Source: Paludisphaera mucosa
GTDB taxonomy: Bacteria > Planctomycetota > Planctomycetia > Isosphaerales > Isosphaeraceae
Length of the DNA stretch: 64,000 bases
Assembly (NCBI RefSeq): GCF_029589435.1
Contig: NZ_JARRAG010000001.1
Coordinates: 362,808-426,807 of the forward strand
Direction: 5' to 3'
The position numbers were made by a program, and so were the translations under genes. The notes under the pieces are model-generated. The model was not told where the DNA came from. It did not search any database and was given only the letters and a program-made list of their open reading frames with translations. This document shows positions 28,811 to 36,644 of this stretch, piece after piece. How positions within the stretch are numbered: position 1 is the stretch's first letter; every line of letters starts with the position of its first letter.

Positions 28811-29422
28811 ATGTCCGTCGCCACGCAGAAGGGCAAGGACGCCCCGGCCCCGAAGAAGGAAAAGGACGAGCACAGCCAGCCCTGGGTCCACGTCGAGAAG
28901 GCCGAGATCCAGAAGTTCGGCACCCTCCGGCAATTCCCGATCGGGCTTTCGTACGACGCCCGGATGTACTCCGTCCAGCGCCTGAACCAGGTGCTCGCGG
29001 ACACCCAGATCCTCTTCGCGCTCTACAAGAAGCACCACTGGCTGATGCGGGGCCACACCTTCTATCAGCTCCACCTGCTGCTGGACAAGCACGCCGAGGA
29101 GCAGCTCAAGCTGGTCGACGAGATCGCCGAGCGGATCCAGGCGCTGGGCGGGCTGGCCGTCGGCGACCCCCGCCACGTCGCCGAGCTGACCCGCATCCCC
29201 CGCCCGCCCGACGGCTGCGAGGAGGTCCCGTCGATGATCTCCCGCCTCTTGCAGGCCCACGAGATGATCCTCGTCGACGCCCGCGACGCCGCCCGCAAGG
29301 CCGCCGAGCAGGGCGACGACGGCACCAACGACCTCCTCGTCTCGGACGTCGTCCGCACCGGCGAGGCGCAGGTCTGGTTCCTCGTCGAACACCTGGTCGA
29401 CACGCCGCTCGGCCGGGTTTGA
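28811..29422 (+). CDS. dps: Dps family ferritin-like protein
   Basis: A 203-residue Dps/ferritin-like protein. After a Lys-rich, disordered N-terminal tail (about residues 1-35, [15 protein letters not shown]), which in Dps can bind DNA, the four-helix bundle starts at [21 protein letters not shown]. The ferroxidase-type residues lie in [19 protein letters not shown] and [14 protein letters not shown]. Dps oxidises iron with hydrogen peroxide, stores it and shields the chromosome in stationary phase. The start ATG at 28811 (MSVATQK) has GAGG seven bases upstream; a longer in-frame start at 28697 adds an implausible Gly-rich leader. A strong 17-base-pair hairpin follows the stop. Confidence 0.9.
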   Translation: MSVATQKGKDAPAPKKEKDEHSQPWVHVEKAEIQKFGTLRQFPIGLSYDARMYSVQRLNQVLADTQILFALYKKHHWLMRGHTFYQLHLLLDKHAEEQLKLVDEIAERIQALGGLAVGDPRHVAELTRIPRPPDGCEEVPSMISRLLQAHEMILVDARDAARKAAEQGDDGTNDLLVSDVVRTGEAQVWFLVEHLVDTPLGRV

Positions 29423-29783
29423 GACCGATCCCCATTCCGATCGAGATCCGAGGCCGATCGCGGGCGCGTCATGCACCCGCGATCGGCCTCGGCCGCTTCT
29501 CCCCCGCCGCCGGCTGGCTCCGCCGCGCGGTCGGGTTTAGACTGGCGACTACTAGGTTCGCTGCTAGAAGGAGTGGTCTCTTCGACGCACGTTGTGACAG
29601 CGACCGACCCGCCGACCGGCGCAGGTGGCGCAAAACACGTTCACATAATAGTACCGATTATCAGACGGACGGAGCTTGCTCATCAAGCCGGGTGCCGAGC
29701 GGTGTTTCGATGCTTGAGATACGTCCTACCGGCCTCTTCGAGTAGGGTAACCGACGCACTCTACCCAGGCACGGAGCCGAATC
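29423..29783. other. Intergenic region at the border of a lower-GC island
   Basis: About 360 bases without a supportable gene. The first 70 bases hold the dps hairpin. From about 29530 onward base composition becomes visibly more AT-rich, continuing into the next gene. No inverted ends or attachment site could be recognised. Confidence 0.45.
29448..29492 (+). terminator. Strong 17-bp hairpin after dps
   Basis: A perfect inverted repeat: CCGAGGCCGATCGCGGG at 29448-29464 pairs with its complement at 29476-29492 around an 11-base loop. It begins 25 bases after the dps stop. There is little T run, so it may be a Rho-independent-like stop or a transcript-stabilising structure. Confidence 0.65.
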
Positions 29784-30425
29784 ATGCATCCTCTGGTCCT
29801 GTTCACGATGCTTACTGCGTCGATTCACGTCGCTCATTCGGCCCTTCCTATATCGGAGGCCCATCTCGAAGTCATCCCACCGCGGGTCGCTGAATTGGTG
29901 GAAGCGAGCGAGCTGATCGTCCTCGCCAAAGTCGAATCGGTGAGCGAAGACCCGAATGTTGAGACTCGTCGTGCCAAGGCGACCGTGCTGGAAGTTTGGA
30001 AGGGACCAAGGACGACTTCGGTCGAATATCGCGTCTGGCCGACATTCGCTTGCGACATCGCCTATGCCAAGAAGGGCGAGACCGTTCTGCTCTTCCTGGA
30101 AAAAGAGGAGACGGGGTGGGGCATTACTTGGGCCGGGCGAGGCCGGATGCCACTTGTGGAAATGAACAATACGAAATACTTGTCTTACTTCAGCGATGTC
30201 ATTTTCCCGGATGAAACGCCCTGGGTTAGAACCGCAGAAGAGGACAAAAGAAGCTTTGATCAGGAGGGGGTCTTTGAACAGGCTGTTGAGATGAAGCTGG
30301 TCAAGGAACTCGTACGGAAGGCGTCCGAGCGGAAACGTGAAGGACGCTCGCGAGGCAGCAAGGATGAAGCCAGGCAGCTTCCAATGAAACCGTTCCAGAG
30401 AGCGGACAACCTAATTCTTCTGTAA
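29784..30425 (+). CDS. Secreted protein in lower-GC island, unknown function
   Basis: A 213-residue protein with a signal peptide (about residues 1-20, MHPLVLFTMLTASIHVAHSA). The core (about 35-130) alternates strands: ELIVLAKVESVSED, AKATVLEVWKGPR, VEYRVWPTFACDIAYAKKGE and TVLLFLEKEETGWGI. This suggests an OB/beta-barrel-like fold seen in planctomycete secreted proteins. The C-terminal third is charged and Lys/Arg-rich. The start ATG has GGAG seven bases upstream. Third codon positions carry many A/T bases, unlike most genes here, so recent acquisition is plausible. I do not recognise the family. Confidence 0.6.
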   Translation: MHPLVLFTMLTASIHVAHSALPISEAHLEVIPPRVAELVEASELIVLAKVESVSEDPNVETRRAKATVLEVWKGPRTTSVEYRVWPTFACDIAYAKKGETVLLFLEKEETGWGITWAGRGRMPLVEMNNTKYLSYFSDVIFPDETPWVRTAEEDKRSFDQEGVFEQAVEMKLVKELVRKASERKREGRSRGSKDEARQLPMKPFQRADNLILL

Positions 30426-31930
30426 CCGATTTCTCGTGACTTCGAGCCATGCCTTTCATGCCCTCAGGCTATAGCGATGAGGCGTCGCAGATCTGGAGGG
30501 CTCCCGATGTCACTCCTGGATCACCCCGAGGCCCAAGCCCTGTTGGCCGACGCCGCGGTCAGCCCCGACGTCGTCCGGGAGCGAGCCGACCGCCTGACCT
30601 CCTTCCTGCAACGCTACCTGCCGCGGTTCTATCGCGTCGAGCAGCGCGCGACGGCGGCCCTCGTCATCCGCGGCCGGCTCGGCGGCCTGGAGCGTAAGAC
30701 GTCCGAGCCGATCGCCGTCGAGGCGGGGCTGCCGCGCAAGCCGGTCCAGTTCTTCGTCGGCTCGGGCAAGTGGGACGACGAGGCGGTCATGGCCGAGCTG
30801 AGGGACAACGTCCGCGAGGAGTTGGCCATGCCCGACGGCGTTGTGGTCATCGACGGCAGCGCCTTTCCCAAGAAGGGGACCGAGTCGTGCGGGGTCGCCC
30901 GCCAGTGGTGCGGCCGGCTCGGCAAGGTGGAAAACTGCCAGGTCGGCGTCTTCCTCGCCTACGCCGCCGCGGGCGGTTACGCCCCGCTGGACCGCCGGCT
31001 CTACCTGCCGCAGGACTGGGCCGGCGAAGAGGCCCGCCGCGAGAAGTGCCACGTCCCGCCGGAGGTCGCGTTCCGCGAGAAGTGGCAGATCGCCCTGGAG
31101 TTGCTCGACCGGAGCCTGCCGGGGCTGGCCCACGGCTGGATCGCCGGCGACGACGAGTTCGGCCGGGCCTCCGAGTTTCGTGCCGCGTTGCGATCGCGCA
31201 AGGAACGGTATGTCCTCGACGTGCCGTCCAGCACCACGGTGCGCGATCTGGGACGCCGCCGGCCGCCCCGCAAGCGGGCCGGCGTCGGCCGCAAGCGAGA
31301 CGCTCCCTTCCGGCGGGCCGACGCCTGGGTGGCGGCGCAGCCGGAGTCGCGATGGGATCGGATCGAGGTCCGCCCCGGCGAGAAGGGACCACTCCTGGTC
31401 GATGCGATGACGGTTCGGGTCCGGGCCAAGCATGACCGGCGCGTCGGGCCGGAGGAACGGTTGGTGGTGATCCGCCCCGTGGGCGAGTCGCGGGTCGACT
31501 ACGCCCTGACCAACGCCGGGCCGGAGATCCCGCTGGCGGAGGTCGTCCGCGCGCAGCGGCAACGACATCGCATTGAGGAGATGTTCGGGGCCGGCAACGG
31601 CGAGGCGGGGCTCGATCACTACGAGGTGAGGAGTTGGGTGGGCTGGCACCACCACATCACGTTGTCGCTGGTGGCGCTGTGGTTCCTGTGCCTGGAGCGA
31701 CGGCATGTCGGGGGGGGGAATCCCGGCGATGACCGTGCCTCAAGCGCGGAACATCCCGGCCCGGTTGCTCCGCGACCTACCACCGAGCCCGGAGGAGATC
31801 GCGGTGGTGGTCGGCCGCGTGCTGCGGCGTAACGAGGAGGCGCGGATCTACCACTGGCACAAGGCCAACGGCACGTTCCCGCCGCGTCGGCCGAAGCCGA
31901 ATACGAGTTAGGCGGCAGGGGGAGGCCCAG
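30426..31930 (+). mobile_element. IS701-like insertion sequence (ends not defined)
   Basis: The element is defined by its transposase (30507 to 31911 if the reading frame is restored). I searched both flanks by eye and found no convincing terminal inverted repeats or target duplication, so the limits given are approximate. It sits between two orphan genes in a lower-GC island. The next gene begins 19 bases after the transposase tail. Confidence 0.6.
30507..31911 (+). pseudogene. IS701 family transposase, frameshifted near its C-terminus at a 9-G run
   Basis: A DDE transposase of the IS701 type. The catalytic acidic residues sit in VVVIDGSAFPKKGTESCGVA, in GWIAGDDEFGR, and in HRIEEMFGAGNGEAGLDHYE. 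The ATG at 30507 has GGAGGG six bases upstream. The first frame runs to 31832, but after the run of nine G (31710-31718) its last residues are low-complexity Arg/Pro/Gly. The +1 frame instead gives AMTVPQARNIPARLLRDLPP onward to TFPPRRPKPNTS, the expected tail, stopping at 31911. Eight G residues would restore one protein of about 467 residues. It may be slippage, a disabling mutation or a read error. Confidence 0.78.
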
Positions 31931-32323
31931 ATGTCCATGCTCTTGTTTCCAGACGCGGCACTCGACATCCTCCGGGGCGCCAGTTACCGGCCCGAAGCCG
32001 AGCGGTCCTACGATATCTTGTCGGGCAGTTACTGGTGGTGCGACGAGTTGGTGCGCGAGACTTTCGCCGCGTGCCGGCGTCACGACAGCTGGGCGTTTCG
32101 ATACCTCATGGGCTATCGGGGGTCGCTCATCCGCGGAGCACCGGACGCCGAACTGATGCCGGTATGGGAGCAGGTGGCGCGAGCGTGCCCTCATTGGCCC
32201 GGTCTGCGTCCCGAGCGGAATAGCCCGACTTTGGCCGGCGAGCTACATCGAGAAGGTCGAAAGAAATGCGCCGAGTTCTTGTCTTGGGAACGCGAGTCGC
32301 CAGGTCAGGCGACCGGCGGCTAA
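31931..32323 (+). CDS. Hypothetical protein beside the insertion sequence
   Basis: A 130-residue soluble protein, unrecognised. It is rich in aromatic and charged residues (SYWWCDELVRETFAACRRHDSWAFRYLMGYR) and has no signal peptide or membrane helix. The ATG at 31931 has GGGAGG about five bases upstream. It starts only 19 bases after the restored transposase stop, so the insertion sequence may have landed just in front of it and replaced its promoter. Codon use is mixed, with more A/T than most genes here. It could be an accessory gene carried with the island. Confidence 0.5.
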   Translation: MSMLLFPDAALDILRGASYRPEAERSYDILSGSYWWCDELVRETFAACRRHDSWAFRYLMGYRGSLIRGAPDAELMPVWEQVARACPHWPGLRPERNSPTLAGELHREGRKKCAEFLSWERESPGQATGG

Positions 32324-32376
32324 CATCGTGCGGCGTATCTCAGAGAGAACCGCCAGATCGACGAGCAATCGGTTAC

Positions 32377-32384
32377 GGTAGAAT
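32377..32384 (+). promoter_or_regulatory. Putative -10 element for the gene at 32466
   Basis: GGTAGAAT at 32377-32384 lies 81 bases before the ATG and equals the element before yceI and before the gene at 54545. The flanking bases are locally AT-rich. The -35 is unclear. Confidence 0.42.
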
Positions 32385-32465
32385 TAACAGGCGGCGATTA
32401 TCGCCCGCAGCCCCCGACCGACGGCTCGTCCCGCCCGCCCTCCCCGCCTCCCCGGAGTTTCTCCC

Positions 32466-35210
32466 ATGAAATACACCCTCGCGCTGTTCGGCGGCCTGCT
32501 GGTCGCGTCGTCGTGGTCCGCCCGCGAGGCCCGCGCGCAGGCGGCGGCCCCCGATCCCGCCGCCGTGGCCTTCGACTTCCGGACGGCCGGGGCCGTGCAG
32601 GGGTGGGTGCCGCTCCACGACGTCCAGGCGATCGGGGCCGCGCCCGAAGGGCTCGCCGTGAGGATCAACGGCCGGGATCCCTATTTCCGAAGCCCCGCGA
32701 TCAACCTTCCCGAGGGCGTGCCCCTGGCTGCGGTGGTCCGGGTCAAGGTGGAACACTCGGGCGACCTCCAGTTGTTCTACGCCCGCGGCGGCCAGGAGAC
32801 GGAAGAGGTCCGGTCGGTGCGCAAGTCGGTCGCCGCCGGCGGCTGGCGCGACGTGACGATCCACCTGCCGCCGCTGGGCCCCGGGACGTACCTGCGGATC
32901 GACCCGCCCGGCAGCTCGGGCGTCTGCCTCATCGAATCGATCCGGATCGCGCCCCGCCTCGTCTTCGAGGCGAAGTGGCCCGCGCCGGGAATCCCGAACC
33001 CGCCGGCCGACGGGCCCGCCGTCGCCTCGGGCTCGCTCGTGCTGCGGCAGGACCCCGCCCGCTACGGCGGCTTCATCCTGAGCGTCGACGGCCGGGACTT
33101 CGCGACGGGTCACGACCATCCCGCGATCGCCTACCAGGCGACCGTCGCCGGCAAGCCCACGGTCAAGTGGCTCGACGTGGCCCAGGCCGGCGGCAAGGTC
33201 GAGACCGAGATCGACCCCTCCGACCATTCCCTGCGGGTCCGGACCAGCGTCCGCGACGAGGATGGGGCCGTCTGGAGCCTGAGCCAGGCCTTCCGCCCCC
33301 ACTCGCCCGGCGTGATCGCCTTCGAGGCCGAGTGCGCGGTCGACGCCCCCCGGCCGGTCTTCCACGCCCCGCTGCTCGTGGTCCTGCCGGGTCACGGCCT
33401 GGGGCCCTTCGGCGCGTCGAAGGGCCAGGCGATCCTGGCGGGCGTCGAGTACCTGGAGAACGAGCCCAGCAGCTCGACGGCCGACCTGGGCGAGGCCGAC
33501 GCCCTCCGCAAGGTGTCGTCGGCCCCCAAGCTCACGTTCCCGCTGATGGCGATCCAGGCTCGGGGTAAATATCTCGGCATGATCTGGGACCGCGTCCCGG
33601 GCGTCGCGCCCCTGTTCGACTCGCCCGACCGGACGCTCGGCGGCCGGGGGCATCTGATGGGCCTGATCGCCCCCGGGGCCGACGGCTCCGACCGCGTCGA
33701 GGGCTCGTTGTTCCCGGACGTCCCCCTGGTCCTCGCCCCGGGCTCGCCCGCGAAGGCGACGGGCCTCCTGATCGCCGGCCAGGGCTCGACGATCGTCCCG
33801 GCCGTCCAGAAGTACGTGGCGCTGAAGGGGCTGCCGCCGATCCCGACGACGCCCGGCCTGCAGGATTACATCCGGCTGGCCGCCGCCGGCTGGCTCGACT
33901 CGCCGATCCGCGACGGCGGCCGGTATCGCCACGCCGCCGGCGGCGACGCGTTCAAGCCCCAGCCGGCCGCCGACGCGGCCTGGATGATGAGTTGGCTCGC
34001 CGCCCTCACCGACGACGCCGCGCTGGCCGATCGCCTGCGTGCGGCGGCCGTCGAGGCCGAGGCCGCCGTGCGTCCCGAACAGGACCTGCACGCGGCCGTC
34101 GGGCACAACCGCTACCCGGTCGCGCCGCTGGTCCTCTCACATGCGGGGATGACGGAGGACTCGGGCGGCAAGGTCTTCGATCGGGCCGTCGCGACGGCCT
34201 TCGCCACGTCCAGATGGTTCGAGCCCGACGGCACCCGCCGGTTCAAGCCGGGCCGGGACGACAAGATCGACTACGGCCGGACCCATTTCAGCGACGAGGC
34301 CGACGGCTACGCCGGCCAGCCGATCGACCACATGCTCAGGCTCGCCGCGTTCTCCGGCGACAAGGCCGCCGTCGACGAGGCGCTGCGGCTGCTGTACGTC
34401 CTCCGCGACCGCTTCCAGAACGGCGTCCCGCGCGGGGCGCAGACGTGGGAGATCGCCCTGCACACGCCCGACGTCCTCGCCTCCGCCTACCTCGTCCGCG
34501 CCTTCGCGCTGGGGTACGAGCTGACCGGCGACCCGACGCTCCTCGACGCCGCGAAGTACTGGGCGTGGACCGGCGTGCCGTTCGTCTACCTCGTCGATCC
34601 GACCGCCGCGACCGGGCCCGGCGCCGTCGGCCCCTACGCGACGCCCCCCGTGCTGGGCTCGACCAACTGGGTCGCGCCCAACTGGATCGGCCTGCCCGTG
34701 CAGTGGTGCGGCCTCGTCTACGCCGACGCCCTCATCGAGCTGGCCCGCCACGACGCCGAGGGCCCCTGGAGCCGCATCGCCGACGGCATCGCCGCCTCGG
34801 GCATCCTCCAGACCTACCCGATCGGCCACGCCAGCCAGGGGCTCCTGCCGGACTCGTTCAACCCGCTCTCGCAGGCCCGCAACCCGGCCGACATCAACCC
34901 CGGCACGCTGCTGCCCGGGGCCCTGCGCCTGCTCGCCGGCCCCCGGGCCCGGCCCTACCAGTTCCGTGCGCTGCGGGCCTCCGGAATCTGGGTCTGCGCG
35001 GCGGGGTCGGTCGACGTCGAGTCGGACGAGCGCGGCGAGGCCGTGTTCCAGGTCCACGCCTGGAGCCCCGGCGCCTCGTTCGTCGTCGTCCACGGCCTCG
35101 ACGCCCGCGCGACGACCGAGCCGGCGGCGGTCGGCCGCCGCGGGACGAGCGCGATCCTGCCGCTCGCCGGGCCTGGGCCGAAGAAGGTGACGATCCGGAC
35201 TCCGAATTGA
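32466..35210 (+). CDS. Large secreted protein with alpha-toroid-like region, possible carbohydrate-active enzyme
   Basis: A 914-residue secreted protein; the signal peptide covers about residues 1-24 (ending AREARAQA). The first 170 residues form a beta-sandwich-like module (VAFDFRTAGAVQGWVPLHD). A second beta-rich region (about 170-430) contains FEAECAVDAPRPVFHAPLLV. From about 450 to 830 the protein is mostly helical, with paired-helix periodicity (DYIRLAAAGWLDS, AADAAWMMSWLAAL, IDHMLRLAAFSGDKAAV, YWAWTGVPFVYLV). This resembles the (alpha/alpha)6 toroid of glycosidases and lyases. I cannot identify a catalytic pair. GGAG lies eight bases before the start. It is monocistronic. Enzyme activity is inference from fold only. 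Confidence 0.66.
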   Translation: MKYTLALFGGLLVASSWSAREARAQAAAPDPAAVAFDFRTAGAVQGWVPLHDVQAIGAAPEGLAVRINGRDPYFRSPAINLPEGVPLAAVVRVKVEHSGDLQLFYARGGQETEEVRSVRKSVAAGGWRDVTIHLPPLGPGTYLRIDPPGSSGVCLIESIRIAPRLVFEAKWPAPGIPNPPADGPAVASGSLVLRQDPARYGGFILSVDGRDFATGHDHPAIAYQATVAGKPTVKWLDVAQAGGKVETEIDPSDHSLRVRTSVRDEDGAVWSLSQAFRPHSPGVIAFEAECAVDAPRPVFHAPLLVVLPGHGLGPFGASKGQAILAGVEYLENEPSSSTADLGEADALRKVSSAPKLTFPLMAIQARGKYLGMIWDRVPGVAPLFDSPDRTLGGRGHLMGLIAPGADGSDRVEGSLFPDVPLVLAPGSPAKATGLLIAGQGSTIVPAVQKYVALKGLPPIPTTPGLQDYIRLAAAGWLDSPIRDGGRYRHAAGGDAFKPQPAADAAWMMSWLAALTDDAALADRLRAAAVEAEAAVRPEQDLHAAVGHNRYPVAPLVLSHAGMTEDSGGKVFDRAVATAFATSRWFEPDGTRRFKPGRDDKIDYGRTHFSDEADGYAGQPIDHMLRLAAFSGDKAAVDEALRLLYVLRDRFQNGVPRGAQTWEIALHTPDVLASAYLVRAFALGYELTGDPTLLDAAKYWAWTGVPFVYLVDPTAATGPGAVGPYATPPVLGSTNWVAPNWIGLPVQWCGLVYADALIELARHDAEGPWSRIADGIAASGILQTYPIGHASQGLLPDSFNPLSQARNPADINPGTLLPGALRLLAGPRARPYQFRALRASGIWVCAAGSVDVESDERGEAVFQVHAWSPGASFVVVHGLDARATTEPAAVGRRGTSAILPLAGPGPKKVTIRTPN

Positions 35211-35245
35211 TTCGTCGAAAAGTTCGGGAATTCCTGTCGGCGTCG

Positions 35246-35280
35246 TTGAGCGCGACGCGGGGCCGGGTACGATCTAGACT
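35246..35280 (+). promoter_or_regulatory. Putative promoter of the Panacea-zeta operon
   Basis: TTGAGC at 35246-35251 is followed after 16 bases by TACGAT at 35268-35273. An alternative -10, TAGACT at 35275-35280, lies 45 bases before the first start codon. Either could drive the three-gene module. Confidence 0.35.
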
Positions 35281-35324
35281 GAGGAAGATCCTCTCTCGTC
35301 TTATGATCGTGCGGAGACGACGCC

Positions 35325-35804
35325 ATGAGCTGCCGGCAGTGCGTCCAGGAAGTCACGAATTACATCGTCTGGGATTCCCACGAGGCCGGTTCCTACATCA
35401 CCCTCGCGAAGCTCCAGAAGCTGATGTATCTCGCCCAGGCGCGGCACCTGGCGATCCACGGCGAGCCCCTGTTCCCCGGCCGTTTCGAAGCCTGGGCGCA
35501 CGGCCCGGTGCTGCGGTCGGTGTACAACCGGTTCGAGAAGTACGGCTGGCGGAGCCTCGACGAGTTCGTCCCCCGCCCCAAGCTCGACGCGCACACCGAG
35601 GGCTTCCTCAAGAAGCTGCTCGACGAGCTGGGCTCGTTCGACGCCCGCCAGCTCGAAGCGATGACCAGCCGCGACGAGGCCTGGCTCGCCGCCCGCGTCG
35701 GCGCCCCGGACTGCGTCGACGGCCGCTGGGAAGGACTGATCTCCGAAACCCTGATGCGCGACGTCTACCGCCGCCAGCTCAAACTGGAGCCGGCCGAGGT
35801 TTGA
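35325..35804 (+). CDS. Panacea (DUF4065) domain protein, putative antitoxin
   Basis: A 159-residue protein that is one whole Panacea domain (DUF4065, SocA-like). The typical sequence is ITLAKLQKLMYLAQARHLAI, then GEPLFPGRFEAWAHGPVLRS and VYNRFEKYG. Panacea domains are the shared antitoxin element of PanAT toxin-antitoxin systems, where they neutralise very different toxins by direct binding; some act as proteolytic adaptors. The ATG at 35325 has GGAG eight bases upstream. A zeta-like kinase gene follows after 14 bases and a third small gene overlaps that, so this looks like the first gene of a toxin-antitoxin operon. Which protein it neutralises is not shown. Confidence 0.86.
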   Translation: MSCRQCVQEVTNYIVWDSHEAGSYITLAKLQKLMYLAQARHLAIHGEPLFPGRFEAWAHGPVLRSVYNRFEKYGWRSLDEFVPRPKLDAHTEGFLKKLLDELGSFDARQLEAMTSRDEAWLAARVGAPDCVDGRWEGLISETLMRDVYRRQLKLEPAEV

Positions 35805-35818
35805 CCCCGGAGCGCCGC

Positions 35819-36412
35819 ATGGCGAACGCCCCGAGCGTCATCGTCCTGGCCGGCCCCAACGGCGCCGGCAAGTCGACGGCCGCGCCCGCCCTTTTGCGAG
35901 GACGCCTGGCCGTCGCCGATTTCGTCAACGCCGACGAGATCGCGCGCGGGCTCTCCGCCTTCGCCCCGGAGTCGATGGCCGTCCAGGCCGGGCGCATCAT
36001 GCTCGCCCGGCTCAAGCACCTCGCGGCGGCCCGCGCCGATTTCGCCTTCGAAACGACCCTGGCGACGCGGTCCTTCGCCCCCTGGCTCCGCTCGTTGACC
36101 GCGACGGGATACGAATTTCAACTGATCTTCCTCTGGCTGCCGTCCGCCGACCTGGCCGTGGCCCGCGTGGCAGACCGCGTGCTCCAGGGCGGTCATCACG
36201 TCCCCGAGGAGGTCGTTCGCCGTCGTCATGCGGCCGGGTTGAGGAATTTCCAGGAACTGTACCGCCCGCTGGCCACCAATTGGCACATCTACGATAACAC
36301 GACGAGGAATCACCTGCGCCTCGTGGCTCGTGGCCGAGGGGCGCAGGTTGGAATCATCAAGCGACCGGCGGCCTGGCGACGGTTCCAGAGCCAGGCGGGA
36401 GGACTCCGATGA
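35819..36412 (+). CDS. Zeta-toxin-like P-loop kinase
   Basis: A 197-residue P-loop protein of the zeta-toxin / AAA_33 type. Walker A is IVLAGPNGAGKSTAAPALL (about residues 8-26). The catalytic Asp stands in FVNADEIARGLS, and the substrate-side motif is FAFETTLATRSF. LIFLWLPSADLAVARVADRV and VPEEVVRRRHAAGLRNF follow, with the lid arginines. Zeta toxins phosphorylate UDP-N-acetylglucosamine, blocking cell-wall synthesis; chromosomal relatives can target other nucleotides. The ATG at 35819 has GGAG six bases upstream. Its stop shares ATGA with the next gene. It lies between a Panacea protein and a small acidic protein, which supports a toxin role. Confidence 0.86.
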   Translation: MANAPSVIVLAGPNGAGKSTAAPALLRGRLAVADFVNADEIARGLSAFAPESMAVQAGRIMLARLKHLAAARADFAFETTLATRSFAPWLRSLTATGYEFQLIFLWLPSADLAVARVADRVLQGGHHVPEEVVRRRHAAGLRNFQELYRPLATNWHIYDNTTRNHLRLVARGRGAQVGIIKRPAAWRRFQSQAGGLR

Positions 36413-36636
36413 AAGAGCGAAAGGTCGACATCGGCAAGGCTTTCGAGGAAGGCGACCTGATCGACGAGGCGATCGACGAGGCCGCGCGGGACGCGGCGAT
36501 CCTCCACAAGAAGCTGGGGCTGCCGCTGGTGGGCTGGCGGAACGGGCAGGTCGTGCACATCGCGCCCGAGGAGATCGACGTCGTGAACTGGTCGCACGAG
36601 TTCGACGACGAGGACGAGGACGTCGAGGCCGATTGA
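36409..36636 (+). CDS. Small acidic protein downstream of zeta, putative antitoxin
   Basis: A 75-residue protein: an amphipathic N-terminal part (VDIGKAFEEGDLIDEAIDEA), a compact middle HKKLGLPLVGWRNGQVVHIAP and a strongly acidic tail (EFDDEDEDVEAD). Small proteins of this pattern regularly accompany zeta-like kinases in bacterial chromosomes, from memory, and the acidity fits a partner that covers a basic active site. The start ATG shares four bases with the zeta stop, with GGGAGG six bases upstream, so translation is coupled. Whether it is the cognate antitoxin, a DNA-binding regulator or a third partner with Panacea is open. Confidence 0.68.
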   Translation: MKERKVDIGKAFEEGDLIDEAIDEAARDAAILHKKLGLPLVGWRNGQVVHIAPEEIDVVNWSHEFDDEDEDVEAD

Positions 36637-36644
36637 CCGCCGCC

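Noticed and set aside
30426-31930. Terminal inverted repeats and target duplication of the insertion sequence
   Set aside because: Visual comparison of both flanks gave only short chance matches, so exact ends are not claimed.
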